Source: JBECKR01 sp040235415 (lineage in GTDB: Bacteria > Acidobacteriota > Polarisedimenticolia > Polarisedimenticolales > Polarisedimenticolaceae). Taken from it: 23,877 bases of DNA. A program made the translations under genes and the position numbers. The stretch spans positions 1 to 23,877 of the forward strand of contig JBECKR010000392.1 in assembly GCA_040235415.1 (NCBI GenBank), written 5' to 3'. This document shows positions 11,494-19,677 of this stretch, one piece after another. The stretch's first letter is position 1, and the number at the start of each line of letters is the position of its first letter. The notes below the pieces were generated by a model that made no database searches, had not been told where the DNA came from, and saw only the letters and a list, made by a program, of their open reading frames with translations.

Positions 11494-13890
11494 ATGCGAC
11501 CACTGCTGCGAGCCTCCGGCCGGATCCTGCGGATCGCGATGGCGATCGCGGCCTTGGCCGCGGCGCCCGGCGCCCGGGCCCAGGAGTCGCCGCCGCAGCA
11601 GCGCGATTCGACGGCGAAGCCGGGGGGATGGCCCCCGGGAGTCCAGATCGAGTTCCTGCATTCGAGCACGTCCGAAGAGACCGGCGACGTCCTGGTCGAA
11701 GGCGCCGTCACGGTCACCTGGAAGAGCGGCCGGTTCCAGTGCGACCGCGCGGTGTTCCACCAGAAGCGGTACGTCGAGGCCGACGGGAACGTGCTGCTGG
11801 AATGGGGAGGGAACCGGATCTCCGGAACCCACATGGAGTACGACCTCGAGACCGAGCGCGGCGTCATCCTGGACGCCGTCGGTCAGGTCGAGGGCGACTA
11901 CCTGTTCACCGCGAAGCGCGTCGAGAAGATCGGAGACGACCTGCTACACCTCGACTCGGCCCGGGTCACGACCTGCACGCAGCCGACGCCGTACTGGTCG
12001 TTCCGCGTGTCGAGCGCCAAGGTCCGGATCAACGGCTACGCCCGCATGTGGAATCCGCGCCTCAAGATCGCCCACGTTCCGGTGTTCTACCTGCCGTGGC
12101 TGCTGTGGCCGGTCAAGGAGGGTCGAGCGCCGGGACTGCTGCTCCCCGAGCTCCACACCACCCAGAACCGCGGACGGGTGGTGAGCCTTCCGCTGTTCGT
12201 TCCGCTCGGGAGGAGCGCGGACATGACGATCGTCGGGAGCAACTACACCAAGGCGGGGTTCGGCACCGGGCTCGAGGTCCGTGCGATCCCGAACCGGAAC
12301 GGCGTCGCGACCTTCAAGGGGTTCTACATCAACGACAAGGTTTCCGGATCCAAGCGCTACTCCGCCGGCTACCAGCAGACCCAGAAGTTCCTGAACGGCT
12401 TCCAGATGTTCGCCGACATCAACGTCGTGAGCGACTTCAACTACTACAGCGACTACGAGCGAGAGCTCAAGCTGACCTCGACGCCGAGCACGCTCGCGCG
12501 CCTCGAGCTTTCCCGCAACGGCCGCTGGACGAGCCTCAACGTCCGCGAGCTCCGCCGCGAGCAGCTGCTCTCCGACGGTTCGAGCCTCGTACAGCAGACC
12601 TTCCCGGAGATCGAGCTCCGCGGCCGCAGCCGCAAGCTCGGCGACACGCCGCTGTTCCTGTCGTACGAGGCGTCGCTCGCGTCGATCCAGCAGAACGGCC
12701 GGCAGCAGGGGTCGTTCATCGACGCCGATTACGAGCGGCTCGACCTCTGGCCGACGCTGTCGATGCCGCTGTCGAGGCTCCCCTGGCTCGACGTCAACCC
12801 CCACGTGTCGTACCGCACGACCTACTACACGCAGTCCCAGACCGCGCCCGATCCGGTGACCGGGGAGCGTTCGATCCTCGATCGCGACATCGCCCGGTCG
12901 GTGTACAACGCCGGCATCGACATCACCGGCCCGAAGTTCTATCGCATCTTCGAGACGCCCCGGAGCTCGTTCTCGAAGAAGTACAAGAACAACATCGAGC
13001 CGACGATCTCGTACAACTACGCCCAGGCGTTCGACCGTCTGGACGACATCATCCTGTACGACGAGATCGACCGCTACGGCGCCGCCGGCAACGCCGTGAC
13101 GTACGGCCTGAGCAGCCGTCTGTTCGCCCAGCGACCGCAGCGGGCCCCCCAAGCGTACGAGGGTGCCGGGGAGTCGATCCTCATGCCGGGCGGAGAAACG
13201 AGCGCCGCGCCGCCGGGCCCCGAGCTCGCGCCCGAGGACCACGCCGAGGACGTCGGGGCGCCGCCGGGTCCCGAGAAGGTCGAGACCGTCGAGATCGCGA
13301 CCGTGCAGATCATGCAGACGCGCTCGTTCGACCGCGACCTGTCGCGCGCCGACCTCAACGGCGACGGCGTCGAGGAGGCGACCAGTCGGGCGAGCGACGT
13401 CCAGTTCCTGGGGCGGTTCAACCCGTCTCCGAAGGTCAGCGTCGACCTTCGCGCGAACTACCAGGTACTGTACAAAGCGATCCGGGACGTGACGCTCTCC
13501 GGCACGGCCTCGAGCGACCTCGGACGGCTTCGACTCTCGCTCGTGTTTCGCAACGGCCTCGGGGTCCAGCCGCAGACGACGATCGTCGACGGCTCACCCG
13601 TCACGGCGTACGTCCCTCGTCTCGACGATACCCAGGTCTCGTTCGCCACCGGTCTCAACCTCTTCGGCGGCCGTTTGCGTCTCGACCTCAACGGAACCTA
13701 CGACGCGAATCCCGGGCCGGGGCAGTCGCGCTTCCCGGAGAAGCAGTGGCGGATCCAGTACAGCACGCAGTGCTGCACGATCCGCCTCGAGCGGCTCGCC
13801 CGCGGGTTCTCGGACATCCAGAATCGAAGCGACTACTACCTCCGCGTCGACCTCCGCGGGGTCGGCAAGATCCTCGACCAGGCGTTCTGA
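11494..13890 (+). CDS. lptD: LPS-assembly outer membrane protein LptD
   Basis: LptD is the outer-membrane beta-barrel that, with LptE, inserts lipopolysaccharide into the outer leaflet. The 798-aa protein has a signal peptide (cleavage near GARAQ at 26-30). An OstA/LptA-like periplasmic jellyroll spans about 50-200, with C83 and C161. The conserved PVFYLPWLLWP segment follows, and then a long beta-barrel. The adjacent cysteine pair C760-C761 (TQCCTIRLE) matches the C-terminal pair that forms the essential interdomain disulfides in E. coli. An acidic, proline-rich loop insert at about 566-625 contains two PPGPE repeats and a DLNGDG motif. No clear ribosome-binding site precedes the ATG at 11494. 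It is chosen for the signal peptide. Confidence 0.93.
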   Translation: MRPLLRASGRILRIAMAIAALAAAPGARAQESPPQQRDSTAKPGGWPPGVQIEFLHSSTSEETGDVLVEGAVTVTWKSGRFQCDRAVFHQKRYVEADGNVLLEWGGNRISGTHMEYDLETERGVILDAVGQVEGDYLFTAKRVEKIGDDLLHLDSARVTTCTQPTPYWSFRVSSAKVRINGYARMWNPRLKIAHVPVFYLPWLLWPVKEGRAPGLLLPELHTTQNRGRVVSLPLFVPLGRSADMTIVGSNYTKAGFGTGLEVRAIPNRNGVATFKGFYINDKVSGSKRYSAGYQQTQKFLNGFQMFADINVVSDFNYYSDYERELKLTSTPSTLARLELSRNGRWTSLNVRELRREQLLSDGSSLVQQTFPEIELRGRSRKLGDTPLFLSYEASLASIQQNGRQQGSFIDADYERLDLWPTLSMPLSRLPWLDVNPHVSYRTTYYTQSQTAPDPVTGERSILDRDIARSVYNAGIDITGPKFYRIFETPRSSFSKKYKNNIEPTISYNYAQAFDRLDDIILYDEIDRYGAAGNAVTYGLSSRLFAQRPQRAPQAYEGAGESILMPGGETSAAPPGPELAPEDHAEDVGAPPGPEKVETVEIATVQIMQTRSFDRDLSRADLNGDGVEEATSRASDVQFLGRFNPSPKVSVDLRANYQVLYKAIRDVTLSGTASSDLGRLRLSLVFRNGLGVQPQTTIVDGSPVTAYVPRLDDTQVSFATGLNLFGGRLRLDLNGTYDANPGPGQSRFPEKQWRIQYSTQCCTIRLERLARGFSDIQNRSDYYLRVDLRGVGKILDQAF

Positions 13891-13901
13891 ACGGAGTCCC
13901 C

Positions 13902-14981
13902 GTGAGCCGGTACGACGACATCGCGGACCTTCCGATCAAGATCGACGGTATCGATCTCGGTCGGCTCGAGACGACCCTCCCGAGCGGCATGCGCCGCGTC
14001 ACGACGCTGGTCCGGCTGCGCGGGGCCGGGGAGGACGGCGTCGGGGAGGACGTCACCTACGACGCGCCGGACCACGACGACTACCCGGGTTCGGCCGCGG
14101 AACCGCTCGACCCGCCGCGGCGGACCTCGATCGAAGGGTTCTCGCGATGGCTCGACGGCGTCGGGCTGTTCCCGGCCCGCCGGCCTTCGCAGCGCGCGTA
14201 CCTGTCCTACCGCCGGTGGGCGTTCGAGAGCGCGGCGCTCGACCTGGCCCTGCGCCAGGCGGGCACGGCGCTCGCGGCCGCGCTGAAGGTCGAGCCGCAG
14301 GCGGTCCGTTTCGTCGTGTCGACCCGGCTGCCGTCGCCGCCGTCCGCGGCTCCGCTCCGCGCGATCGGGCGGGCCTACCCCGGCACCCGTTTCAAGCTCG
14401 ACCCGACCTCGGAGTGGGACGACACCGTCGTGCGGGAGATCGCCGCGCTCGACGCCGTGGACGTGCTCGACTTCAAAGGACGCTACCGCGGCACGCCCGT
14501 CGACCAGGCCCCCGACGCCGCGCTGTACCGCCGGGTCGCCGAGGCGTTCCCGGCGGCTTGGCTCGAGGATCCGGCGCTGACTCCGGAGACCGACGCCGCG
14601 CTCGCGCCGCACCGCGACCGGATCACCTGGGACGCGCCGATCCACGGCGTCGAGGACGTCCTCGCCCTCCCGTTTCGGCCTCGCATGCTCAACGTCAAGC
14701 CGTCGCGGTTCGGCTCGCTCCGCGCCCTGATGGCGTTCCACGACCATTGCCACGCGGCCGGCATCGGGCGCTACGGCGGCGGACAGTTCGAGCTCGGTCC
14801 GGGTCGCGGCCAGATCCAGTATCTCGCGTCGCTGTTCCACGCCGACGCGCCGAACGACGTCGCGCCGCGCGGCTTCAACGTCGATCCCACCCCGTCCGGG
14901 CTCCCGGCGTCCCCCCTCGCCCCGGCGCCCGAGCCGATCGGGTTCCGGTGGGACGACGGCACGCCCGGAGGCGAGCGGTGA
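13902..14981 (+). CDS. Enolase-superfamily (MLE-like) enzyme
   Basis: The 359-aa protein follows the enolase-superfamily plan: a capping domain (1-125) ending in the helix FESAALDLALRQAG, then a modified TIM barrel. Candidate catalytic residues fall in order: K165 (RFKLDP), metal ligands D190 (LDFKG), E222 (LEDP) and D244 (TWDAP), and K266 (NVKPSRFG). This fits the two-lysine racemase, cycloisomerase and o-succinylbenzoate synthase group. Enzymes of this group abstract a proton alpha to a carboxylate. The substrate is unknown. A GTG start at 13902 has GGAG 6 nt upstream and lies 11 nt after lptD. The stop overlaps the esterase start (GTGA). Confidence 0.75.
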   Translation: MSRYDDIADLPIKIDGIDLGRLETTLPSGMRRVTTLVRLRGAGEDGVGEDVTYDAPDHDDYPGSAAEPLDPPRRTSIEGFSRWLDGVGLFPARRPSQRAYLSYRRWAFESAALDLALRQAGTALAAALKVEPQAVRFVVSTRLPSPPSAAPLRAIGRAYPGTRFKLDPTSEWDDTVVREIAALDAVDVLDFKGRYRGTPVDQAPDAALYRRVAEAFPAAWLEDPALTPETDAALAPHRDRITWDAPIHGVEDVLALPFRPRMLNVKPSRFGSLRALMAFHDHCHAAGIGRYGGGQFELGPGRGQIQYLASLFHADAPNDVAPRGFNVDPTPSGLPASPLAPAPEPIGFRWDDGTPGGER

Positions 14982-15670
14982 GCGACGAGCCGGTCCGTCG
15001 ACACGGCCGCGCCGGCGCGCCCGCTCTGTACCTCCCGACTTCCCACGGCGACGTCGGCGAGTTCGAGCGCTACGGCCTGCCGGCGGTGCTCGCCCCCTGG
15101 ATCGACTCCGAGAGGCTCCAGGTGTTCGCGGTCGACGGCGGGGGGCCGCGCTCGTTCTGGAACGACGCCATTCCCCCCAAGTCCCGCGTCGACGCCTACA
15201 CCGCCTTCGAGCGCCATCTCGTGCGCGAGCGCATCCCGGAGATCGCGGAGCTTACCGGGCACGACCGCGTCATCGCGATCGGGGCCAGCTACGGTGCCCT
15301 CGTCGCCGCGGAGCTCGTCCTCAAGCACCCGCGCCTGGTCCGCGTCGCGGGCGCGTTCGGCGGGGTGTTCGGGCTGTGGCACCGGCTCGACGGCCATCAC
15401 GACGACGACGTCTACTTCCACACCCCGCTCGAGTTCCTCCCGCGGCTCGACGATCCCGCGATCCTCGGCGCGATCCGCGAGACCGGCGGGATCGATCTGT
15501 ACGCCGCGGAGGACGATCCGTGGCTGTCGCACTCCCTGCGGCTGCGGGATGTTCTGGCCTCGAAGAGTCTGCCGCACCGTCTCGAGGTCTGGCCGTCCCC
15601 CGCCGCGCACCACGAAGCAGTCTGGGCCGAGCAGATTCGCGCGTTCGCCGCGGCCCGGTTCGGAGCGTGA
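14978..15670 (+). CDS. Esterase D-type alpha/beta hydrolase
   Basis: The 230-aa protein has the serine hydrolase elbow GASYG at 102-106 (nucleophile S104), followed by AELVLKHP, as in the putative esterase (Esterase D/Fes-like) family. The histidine pair at 211-212 near the C-terminus and an aspartate in the DLYAAEDDP segment are candidates for the rest of the triad. No signal peptide is present, so it acts in the cytoplasm. Its GTG start overlaps the stop of the enolase-like gene by 4 nt (14978-14981), with a GGAGG site upstream, so the two proteins are made together. The substrate is unknown. The coupling suggests it cleaves or forms an ester or thioester connected to the enolase-like reaction. 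Confidence 0.78.
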   Translation: MSDEPVRRHGRAGAPALYLPTSHGDVGEFERYGLPAVLAPWIDSERLQVFAVDGGGPRSFWNDAIPPKSRVDAYTAFERHLVRERIPEIAELTGHDRVIAIGASYGALVAAELVLKHPRLVRVAGAFGGVFGLWHRLDGHHDDDVYFHTPLEFLPRLDDPAILGAIRETGGIDLYAAEDDPWLSHSLRLRDVLASKSLPHRLEVWPSPAAHHEAVWAEQIRAFAAARFGA

Positions 15671-15676
15671 GTCGGG

Positions 15677-16207
15677 TCAGACGCCCGGCGCGACATTCAC
15701 CACGAAGGCGTACAGGAACTGGTCGACGACGCGTCCGTCCTTGATCGCGCTGCGTCGCATGCGCGCTTCGAGGGCGTAGCCGGCCTTCTCCAGGGCCCGG
15801 CAGGAAGCCGTGTTCCACTCGAACGGGACGGCGAACACCCGGGTGAGCCCGTGCGCCGCGACCGCGTGCGCGGTCACCGCACGGATCGCTTCGGTCGCGA
15901 TCCCGCGGCGGCGGTGTCCCGCGGCGACCCAGTACCCGATCTCGGCGGAGACCCGCTCGACGTCCTCGCGGAGGTGGAATCCGATCCCCCCCGCGGCCTC
16001 TCCGGCGATTTCGATCGCGAACGTCGTCTCGGGATCGGCGGCGCGTGCGCGATCGATGTACGCACGCGCGTGCGCCTCGGTGTACGGATGCGGGAACGCG
16101 TCTCGGAGGTTGAGCCACACGCTGCGGTCGTTCGCGCGGCGCGCGAGCGAGGGGACGTCCGCGGTTTGCCAGGAGCGCACCGTACAACGCTCGAGCACGA
16201 GCCTCAT
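15677..16207 (-). CDS. RimJ/RimL-type GNAT N-acetyltransferase
   Basis: The 176-aa GNAT enzyme transfers acetyl groups from acetyl-CoA. The pyrophosphate-binding loop RRRGIA lies at 99-104 after the strand AEIGYWVAAGH, and the NTASCRALEKAGY motif follows. This is the RimJ/RimL pattern, whose members acetylate ribosomal protein N-termini, small amines or antibiotics. The substrate here is unknown. The start at 16207 lies 3 nt after the stop of the TauE-like gene, with a GGGGTGAGGG purine run as ribosome-binding site. It is the last gene of the eight-gene minus-strand block and ends 6 nt from the convergent esterase stop codon. I see no terminator there. Confidence 0.88.
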   Translation of the reverse strand: MRLVLERCTVRSWQTADVPSLARRANDRSVWLNLRDAFPHPYTEAHARAYIDRARAADPETTFAIEIAGEAAGGIGFHLREDVERVSAEIGYWVAAGHRRRGIATEAIRAVTAHAVAAHGLTRVFAVPFEWNTASCRALEKAGYALEARMRRSAIKDGRVVDQFLYAFVVNVAPGV

Positions 16208-16210
16208 CCC

Positions 16211-16573
16211 TCACCCCTTCTGCACGAACAGGTAGATCGCGAGCCCGGCGAGGACGACCGCGAACACCCGTCGGAAGCTCGCCGTCGACACCCCCTCGAG
16301 CAGCCGCGCGCCGACCTGGGCGCCCGCCACCCCGCCGAGGCCGAGGAGGATTCCGACCCGCCAGTCGACGTTCGCGAGGCGCCCGTGCGCGACGAGAGCG
16401 GAGATCGAGATCACCAGGATCGCGAGGAACGACGTCCCCACCGCCCGCTGTGCAGGAAACCCCAGGAACAGCAGCAGCGGGATCATCAGGAACCCGCCGC
16501 CGAGGCCGGTGAACGCGGCACCGAGCCCGACGAGAACGCCGGCGAGCACGAACAGCGGAAATCGCGAGGTCAT
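16211..16573 (-). CDS. Short TauE/SafE-family membrane protein
   Basis: The 120-aa protein is almost wholly hydrophobic, with four likely membrane helices. It opens with LVGLGAAFTGLGGGFLMIPLLLFLGFP, shown here in two parts: the glycine-rich GLGGGF motif near residue 25 and PLLLFLGFP. This is the hallmark of the TauE/SafE (DUF81) anion exporter family. Standard members have about 250 residues and two such repeats, so this half-length form must dimerise if it makes the same fold. The start at 16573 has a GGAG site 8 nt upstream. An in-frame ATG at 16624 would add 17 residues and create an ATGA overlap with the lipase gene, so it remains possible. The substrate is unknown. Sulfite and organosulfur compounds are typical of the family. 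Confidence 0.8.
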   Translation of the reverse strand: MTSRFPLFVLAGVLVGLGAAFTGLGGGFLMIPLLLFLGFPAQRAVGTSFLAILVISISALVAHGRLANVDWRVGILLGLGGVAGAQVGARLLEGVSTASFRRVFAVVLAGLAIYLFVQKG

Positions 16574-16620
16574 GATCGTCGTCTCCGCCGGGCCGTTCCG
16601 GACCCGGCCCGCTCGACGCA

Positions 16621-17268
16621 TCATGCCGCAGATTCGCCTCGGGCGAACCGTCCGTGCCGAAAGAAGTGCACCGCCTCGGAGACGATCGCCGGGTCGTTCA
16701 TCAGGAACGTGTGCCCGCGACGCACCACGAGGAAGTCCGTCATTCCCTCGACGCGCGCCTCGGCGACGCGGACCTTGCCGTCGCTCGGCCCGTCGAGCCG
16801 TCGGGCCGCCGGATCGATCGTGCGGTCCCCCGTGATGATGCCGAGCTCGAAGTCCACCGCCGGCAGCGCGAGCGGCACGCTCTCGGCGTCGGTGCCGATC
16901 TGCTGCCCGGCGGGGCCGAGCAGACGGCGGTAGCAACGGTTCCCCTTCAGGCGTTGGGCGCGCTGGCTACCGCGGTTGGGAGGGCAGAGCATCACGACGC
17001 GTCCGAGGGCGGGCGGACGTGCGTCCGCGATCAGTCGTCGAGCGACGATCCCGCCGAGCGAGTGCGTCAGGAAGTGCAACCGACCGCCGGCCGGGTCCGG
17101 CAGGCGGGAGCGGACCTCGCGCGCCAGCGCCTCGATGCCGAGCCGGCGCGACGGGTACCCGATCCGGACCGCACGGAACCCCGCGCGGCGCAGGAGCAGA
17201 TCCGGCACGAGTAGCGAGAACGAGGATCGGCCGAGTCCGTGCAGCAGCACGACGACGTCCGTGGTCAT
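16621..17268 (-). CDS. Alpha/beta hydrolase, lipase-like
   Basis: The 215-aa protein opens with the oxyanion-hole strand VVVLLHGLGRS and has the nucleophile elbow THSLGG at 68-73 (S70). D163 (SDGKV) and H186 (RGHTFLM) are candidates for the triad. This matches the PGAP1/triacylglycerol-lipase-like hydrolases that act on lipids or acyl esters. No signal peptide is seen. Both ends are coupled: its ATG overlaps the stop of the membrane-anchored beta protein gene (17265-17268). A role in membrane lipid repair is possible given the chaperone operon, but that is inference. Confidence 0.82.
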   Translation of the reverse strand: MTTDVVVLLHGLGRSSFSLLVPDLLLRRAGFRAVRIGYPSRRLGIEALAREVRSRLPDPAGGRLHFLTHSLGGIVARRLIADARPPALGRVVMLCPPNRGSQRAQRLKGNRCYRRLLGPAGQQIGTDAESVPLALPAVDFELGIITGDRTIDPAARRLDGPSDGKVRVAEARVEGMTDFLVVRRGHTFLMNDPAIVSEAVHFFRHGRFARGESAA

Positions 17269-18140
17269 TCCACGAACACCAGCCGGCCGGCGTGGCTCGT
17301 GACCGAGAAGCGCAGGCGGGGTCGCGCCGTCCCGGCCTCCTCGCGCCCGCCGGGTGCGACGATGCGGTCATCGAGTCCTTCGACCCGGACGTCCCGCGGC
17401 AGCCAGACGCTCCCCCCGGCGAGCCCGGTTCGGATCGACAGGACCGAGTCCGTCCTCCACGCGCCGCGGAGGTCGAGGTCGACCGCCCCGAGGTGCTGGC
17501 GCAGCCCGAACCGGCGCGGCGAGGCGTTGCCGAGTCCGGTGACCTCGAGCGAGCCGCGATCCCCGCGCAGCGTCAGGCGGTCCATCGGGGCCGCGAGCGG
17601 CTCGCCGAAGCTCATCGAGAGGGCGCCGCCGGTGACTCCGAACTCGCTCGACTCGAGCCGCAGGCCTCCGAGCTCGACGGCGGCGTACGAGCCGCGGATG
17701 GAGCCCTCGAGCTCGAGCGGGACGTCGCGGGGAAGCTCGATCCGCAGCAAAGGCGGATCCGCGCCGAGCTTGACCCGCAGGAGCGCGAGAGTCTCGGAGC
17801 CGGCCGGACCGAACGCGATGCGGTACGTCGAGCCCGCGGCGGCGGGAGAGGCTTCGAGGCGATAGAGCCCGCGATCGTAGCTCGCGGCGACGCCGAGCGG
17901 AGCGCCCGCGGGCGCGGGCCCGATCACGACCCGCGCGACGGCGACGTCGAGCACGACGCGGACCGGACGGGCGCCGGAGAGCGGCTGCTCGACGGCCCGC
18001 AGCTCCGGTTTCTCGGTGCGGATCTGCCGCAGGGCGATCGCGACCGACACGCCCGCGGCGAGCAGGATCGCTCCCGTCAGGACCGCGGCGACCGCGCAGC
18101 CGACGCGGAGGCGGCCCCCCCGCGCGTGCGGGTCGCTCAC
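17265..18140 (-). CDS. Membrane-anchored beta-rich protein (toast-rack-like)
   Basis: The 291-aa protein has a short cytoplasmic N-terminus, one membrane helix at about 12-36 and an extracytoplasmic remainder. The remainder is built of short alternating strands with frequent L, G, S and V (LRGDRGSLEVTGLG, LGAVDLDLRGAW, GGSVWLPRDV). The end resembles the toast-rack beta-helical domains of DUF4097 and LiaF-like envelope stress proteins. I do not recognise a specific family, and the match is by architecture. It uses a GTG start that overlaps the grpE stop codon (GTGA, 18137-18140), so it is made together with GrpE. A sensing or structural role at the envelope is inference. Confidence 0.65.
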   Translation of the reverse strand: MSDPHARGGRLRVGCAVAAVLTGAILLAAGVSVAIALRQIRTEKPELRAVEQPLSGARPVRVVLDVAVARVVIGPAPAGAPLGVAASYDRGLYRLEASPAAAGSTYRIAFGPAGSETLALLRVKLGADPPLLRIELPRDVPLELEGSIRGSYAAVELGGLRLESSEFGVTGGALSMSFGEPLAAPMDRLTLRGDRGSLEVTGLGNASPRRFGLRQHLGAVDLDLRGAWRTDSVLSIRTGLAGGSVWLPRDVRVEGLDDRIVAPGGREEAGTARPRLRFSVTSHAGRLVFVE

Positions 18141-18778
18141 CGCACGAGCTTGCCCACGGCGACGCGGGCCGGTCGGATGACGCGATCTCCCAAACGGTAG
18201 CCGGGACGGTCGGTCGCCGTGACCTTGCCGTCGAGGCCCGGATCGGCGACCGGATCCAAGCGATGCGCCTCCGCGACGTTCGGGTCGAACGGCTCGCCGT
18301 CGAGCTCGATGCGCTCGACCCCGTGGCGCGCGAGCGTCGCGACGAAGCGGTCGCGAGTGAGCGCGACCCCCTCGGCGAGCGACGCCGCGGTCCCGTCGTC
18401 GCCGGCGTGGGCGAGCGCGAGGTCGAGCTCGTCGACGACGCTCACGAGGTCGGCGACGAGGCTGCCGAAGCGCAGCTCGACTTTGCGCTCGACGTCGCGC
18501 TCGAGCCGCAGGCGGGCCTGATCGTGCTCCTCGCGGGCCTGCTTGAACGCGCCGATGTACTCCTGCAGCCGGGCCTCCGCCTCCTCGGCGCGGCGGCGGT
18601 ACTCGTCGACGATCGTGGGCTGCGTCGACGGCGGGCTCGAGGACGCGTCGTCGTCGTCCGGCTCGCGGTCGGCTCGTGCCCAGTGCCGCCGGTCCTCCAC
18701 GCGGACCCTGGGCTCGGCGTCCTCGGCGGCGCCGTTCGGGCGAGGCTCTCGGTCGTGGTCGTCATCGATCTCGGACAT
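18137..18778 (-). CDS. grpE: Nucleotide exchange factor GrpE
   Basis: GrpE releases ADP from DnaK in the Hsp70 cycle. The 213-aa protein has an acidic, probably disordered N-terminus, then a long coiled coil at about 55-110 (YRRRAEEAEARLQEYIGAFK). The helical bundle and C-terminal beta wing follow, with the family landmarks VERIELDGEPFDPNVAEAH, GYRLGDRVIRPARVAVG. Length is normal. The start at 18778 has a GAGGAGA ribosome-binding site. It lies 22 nt after htpX. Neither dnaK nor dnaJ is in the window, so the usual hrcA-grpE-dnaK arrangement is broken up here. Confidence 0.95.
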   Translation of the reverse strand: MSEIDDDHDREPRPNGAAEDAEPRVRVEDRRHWARADREPDDDDASSSPPSTQPTIVDEYRRRAEEAEARLQEYIGAFKQAREEHDQARLRLERDVERKVELRFGSLVADLVSVVDELDLALAHAGDDGTAASLAEGVALTRDRFVATLARHGVERIELDGEPFDPNVAEAHRLDPVADPGLDGKVTATDRPGYRLGDRVIRPARVAVGKLVR

Positions 18779-18800
18779 CGTTCTCCTCGGGGACGTCGGG

Positions 18801-19652
18801 TCAGCGCCCGGTCAGGCGGCGGATGCGCTCCTCGATCGGCGGGTGCGTGCTGAACAGGCTCGCGAGACCGCCGCCCGAGAACGGCTTGACGATGAACAGG
18901 TGGTTCGTGGTGGGCGACGCGGCCCGCATCGGGATGCGACCCGAGGCCTGGCCGAGCTTGCGCAGCGCCGAGGCGAGGCCGTGAGGGCTTCCGGCGAGCT
19001 TCGCGCCGGTCGCGTCGGCCCCGTATTCCCGCGATCGCGACACCGCCATCTGGATGATCAACGCGGCGATCGGCGCGAGGATCGCCATGAACAGCAGTCC
19101 GAAGATGTTACCGCCGCCGCGGTCGTCCCGCCCGCCGAAGCCGCCGAAGATCGCCGCCCAGCGCGCCATGCTGGCGAGCATCGTGATCGCGCCCGCGATC
19201 GTCGCCGCGACCGACGAGATCAGGATGTCCCGATTCCGGACGTGGCCGAGCTCGTGCGCCAGCACGCCGGCGAGCTCCTCGTCGTCCATCATCCGGAGCA
19301 GCCCCTGCGTCACGGCGACCGCCGCATGAGCCGGGTTGCGACCCGTAGCGAACGCGTTCGGAGCGGCCTCCGGCAGGATGTACACGCGAGGCTTCGGGAT
19401 GCCCGCGCGGGCCGCCAACCCCTCCACGATCGCGTGCAGCCGAGGCTCGTCGCCGGGGGGGACCTCGACCGCGCGGCTCATCTTGAGGACGATCTTGTCC
19501 GAGAACCAGTAGGAGCCGAAGTTCATCACGGCCGCGAGACCGAGCGCGATCGCCATGCCGGCACGTCCGCCCAGCAGGCCGCCGCACACCACGATCAACC
19601 CGGTCAGGAGGCCGAGCAGAAGCGTCGTCTTGAGGTAGTTCGTCGTGCTCAT
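18801..19652 (-). CDS. htpX: Membrane zinc metalloprotease HtpX
   Basis: HtpX degrades misfolded membrane proteins, overlapping in role with FtsH. The 283-aa protein has two N-terminal membrane helices (about 10-28 and 32-50) and the zinc site HELGH at 133-137, with the third ligand in SREYGAD near 212. There are two more hydrophobic segments between, and the conserved TNHLFIVKPF and FSTHPPIEERIRRL end. The active site faces the cytoplasm in characterised homologues. It starts 25 nt after hsp20 and ends 22 nt before grpE, so it is inside the chaperone operon. Confidence 0.96.
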   Translation of the reverse strand: MSTTNYLKTTLLLGLLTGLIVVCGGLLGGRAGMAIALGLAAVMNFGSYWFSDKIVLKMSRAVEVPPGDEPRLHAIVEGLAARAGIPKPRVYILPEAAPNAFATGRNPAHAAVAVTQGLLRMMDDEELAGVLAHELGHVRNRDILISSVAATIAGAITMLASMARWAAIFGGFGGRDDRGGGNIFGLLFMAILAPIAALIIQMAVSRSREYGADATGAKLAGSPHGLASALRKLGQASGRIPMRAASPTTNHLFIVKPFSGGGLASLFSTHPPIEERIRRLTGR

Positions 19653-19677
19653 GGAGTTGTCCCGTGCGGCCGGGCCC

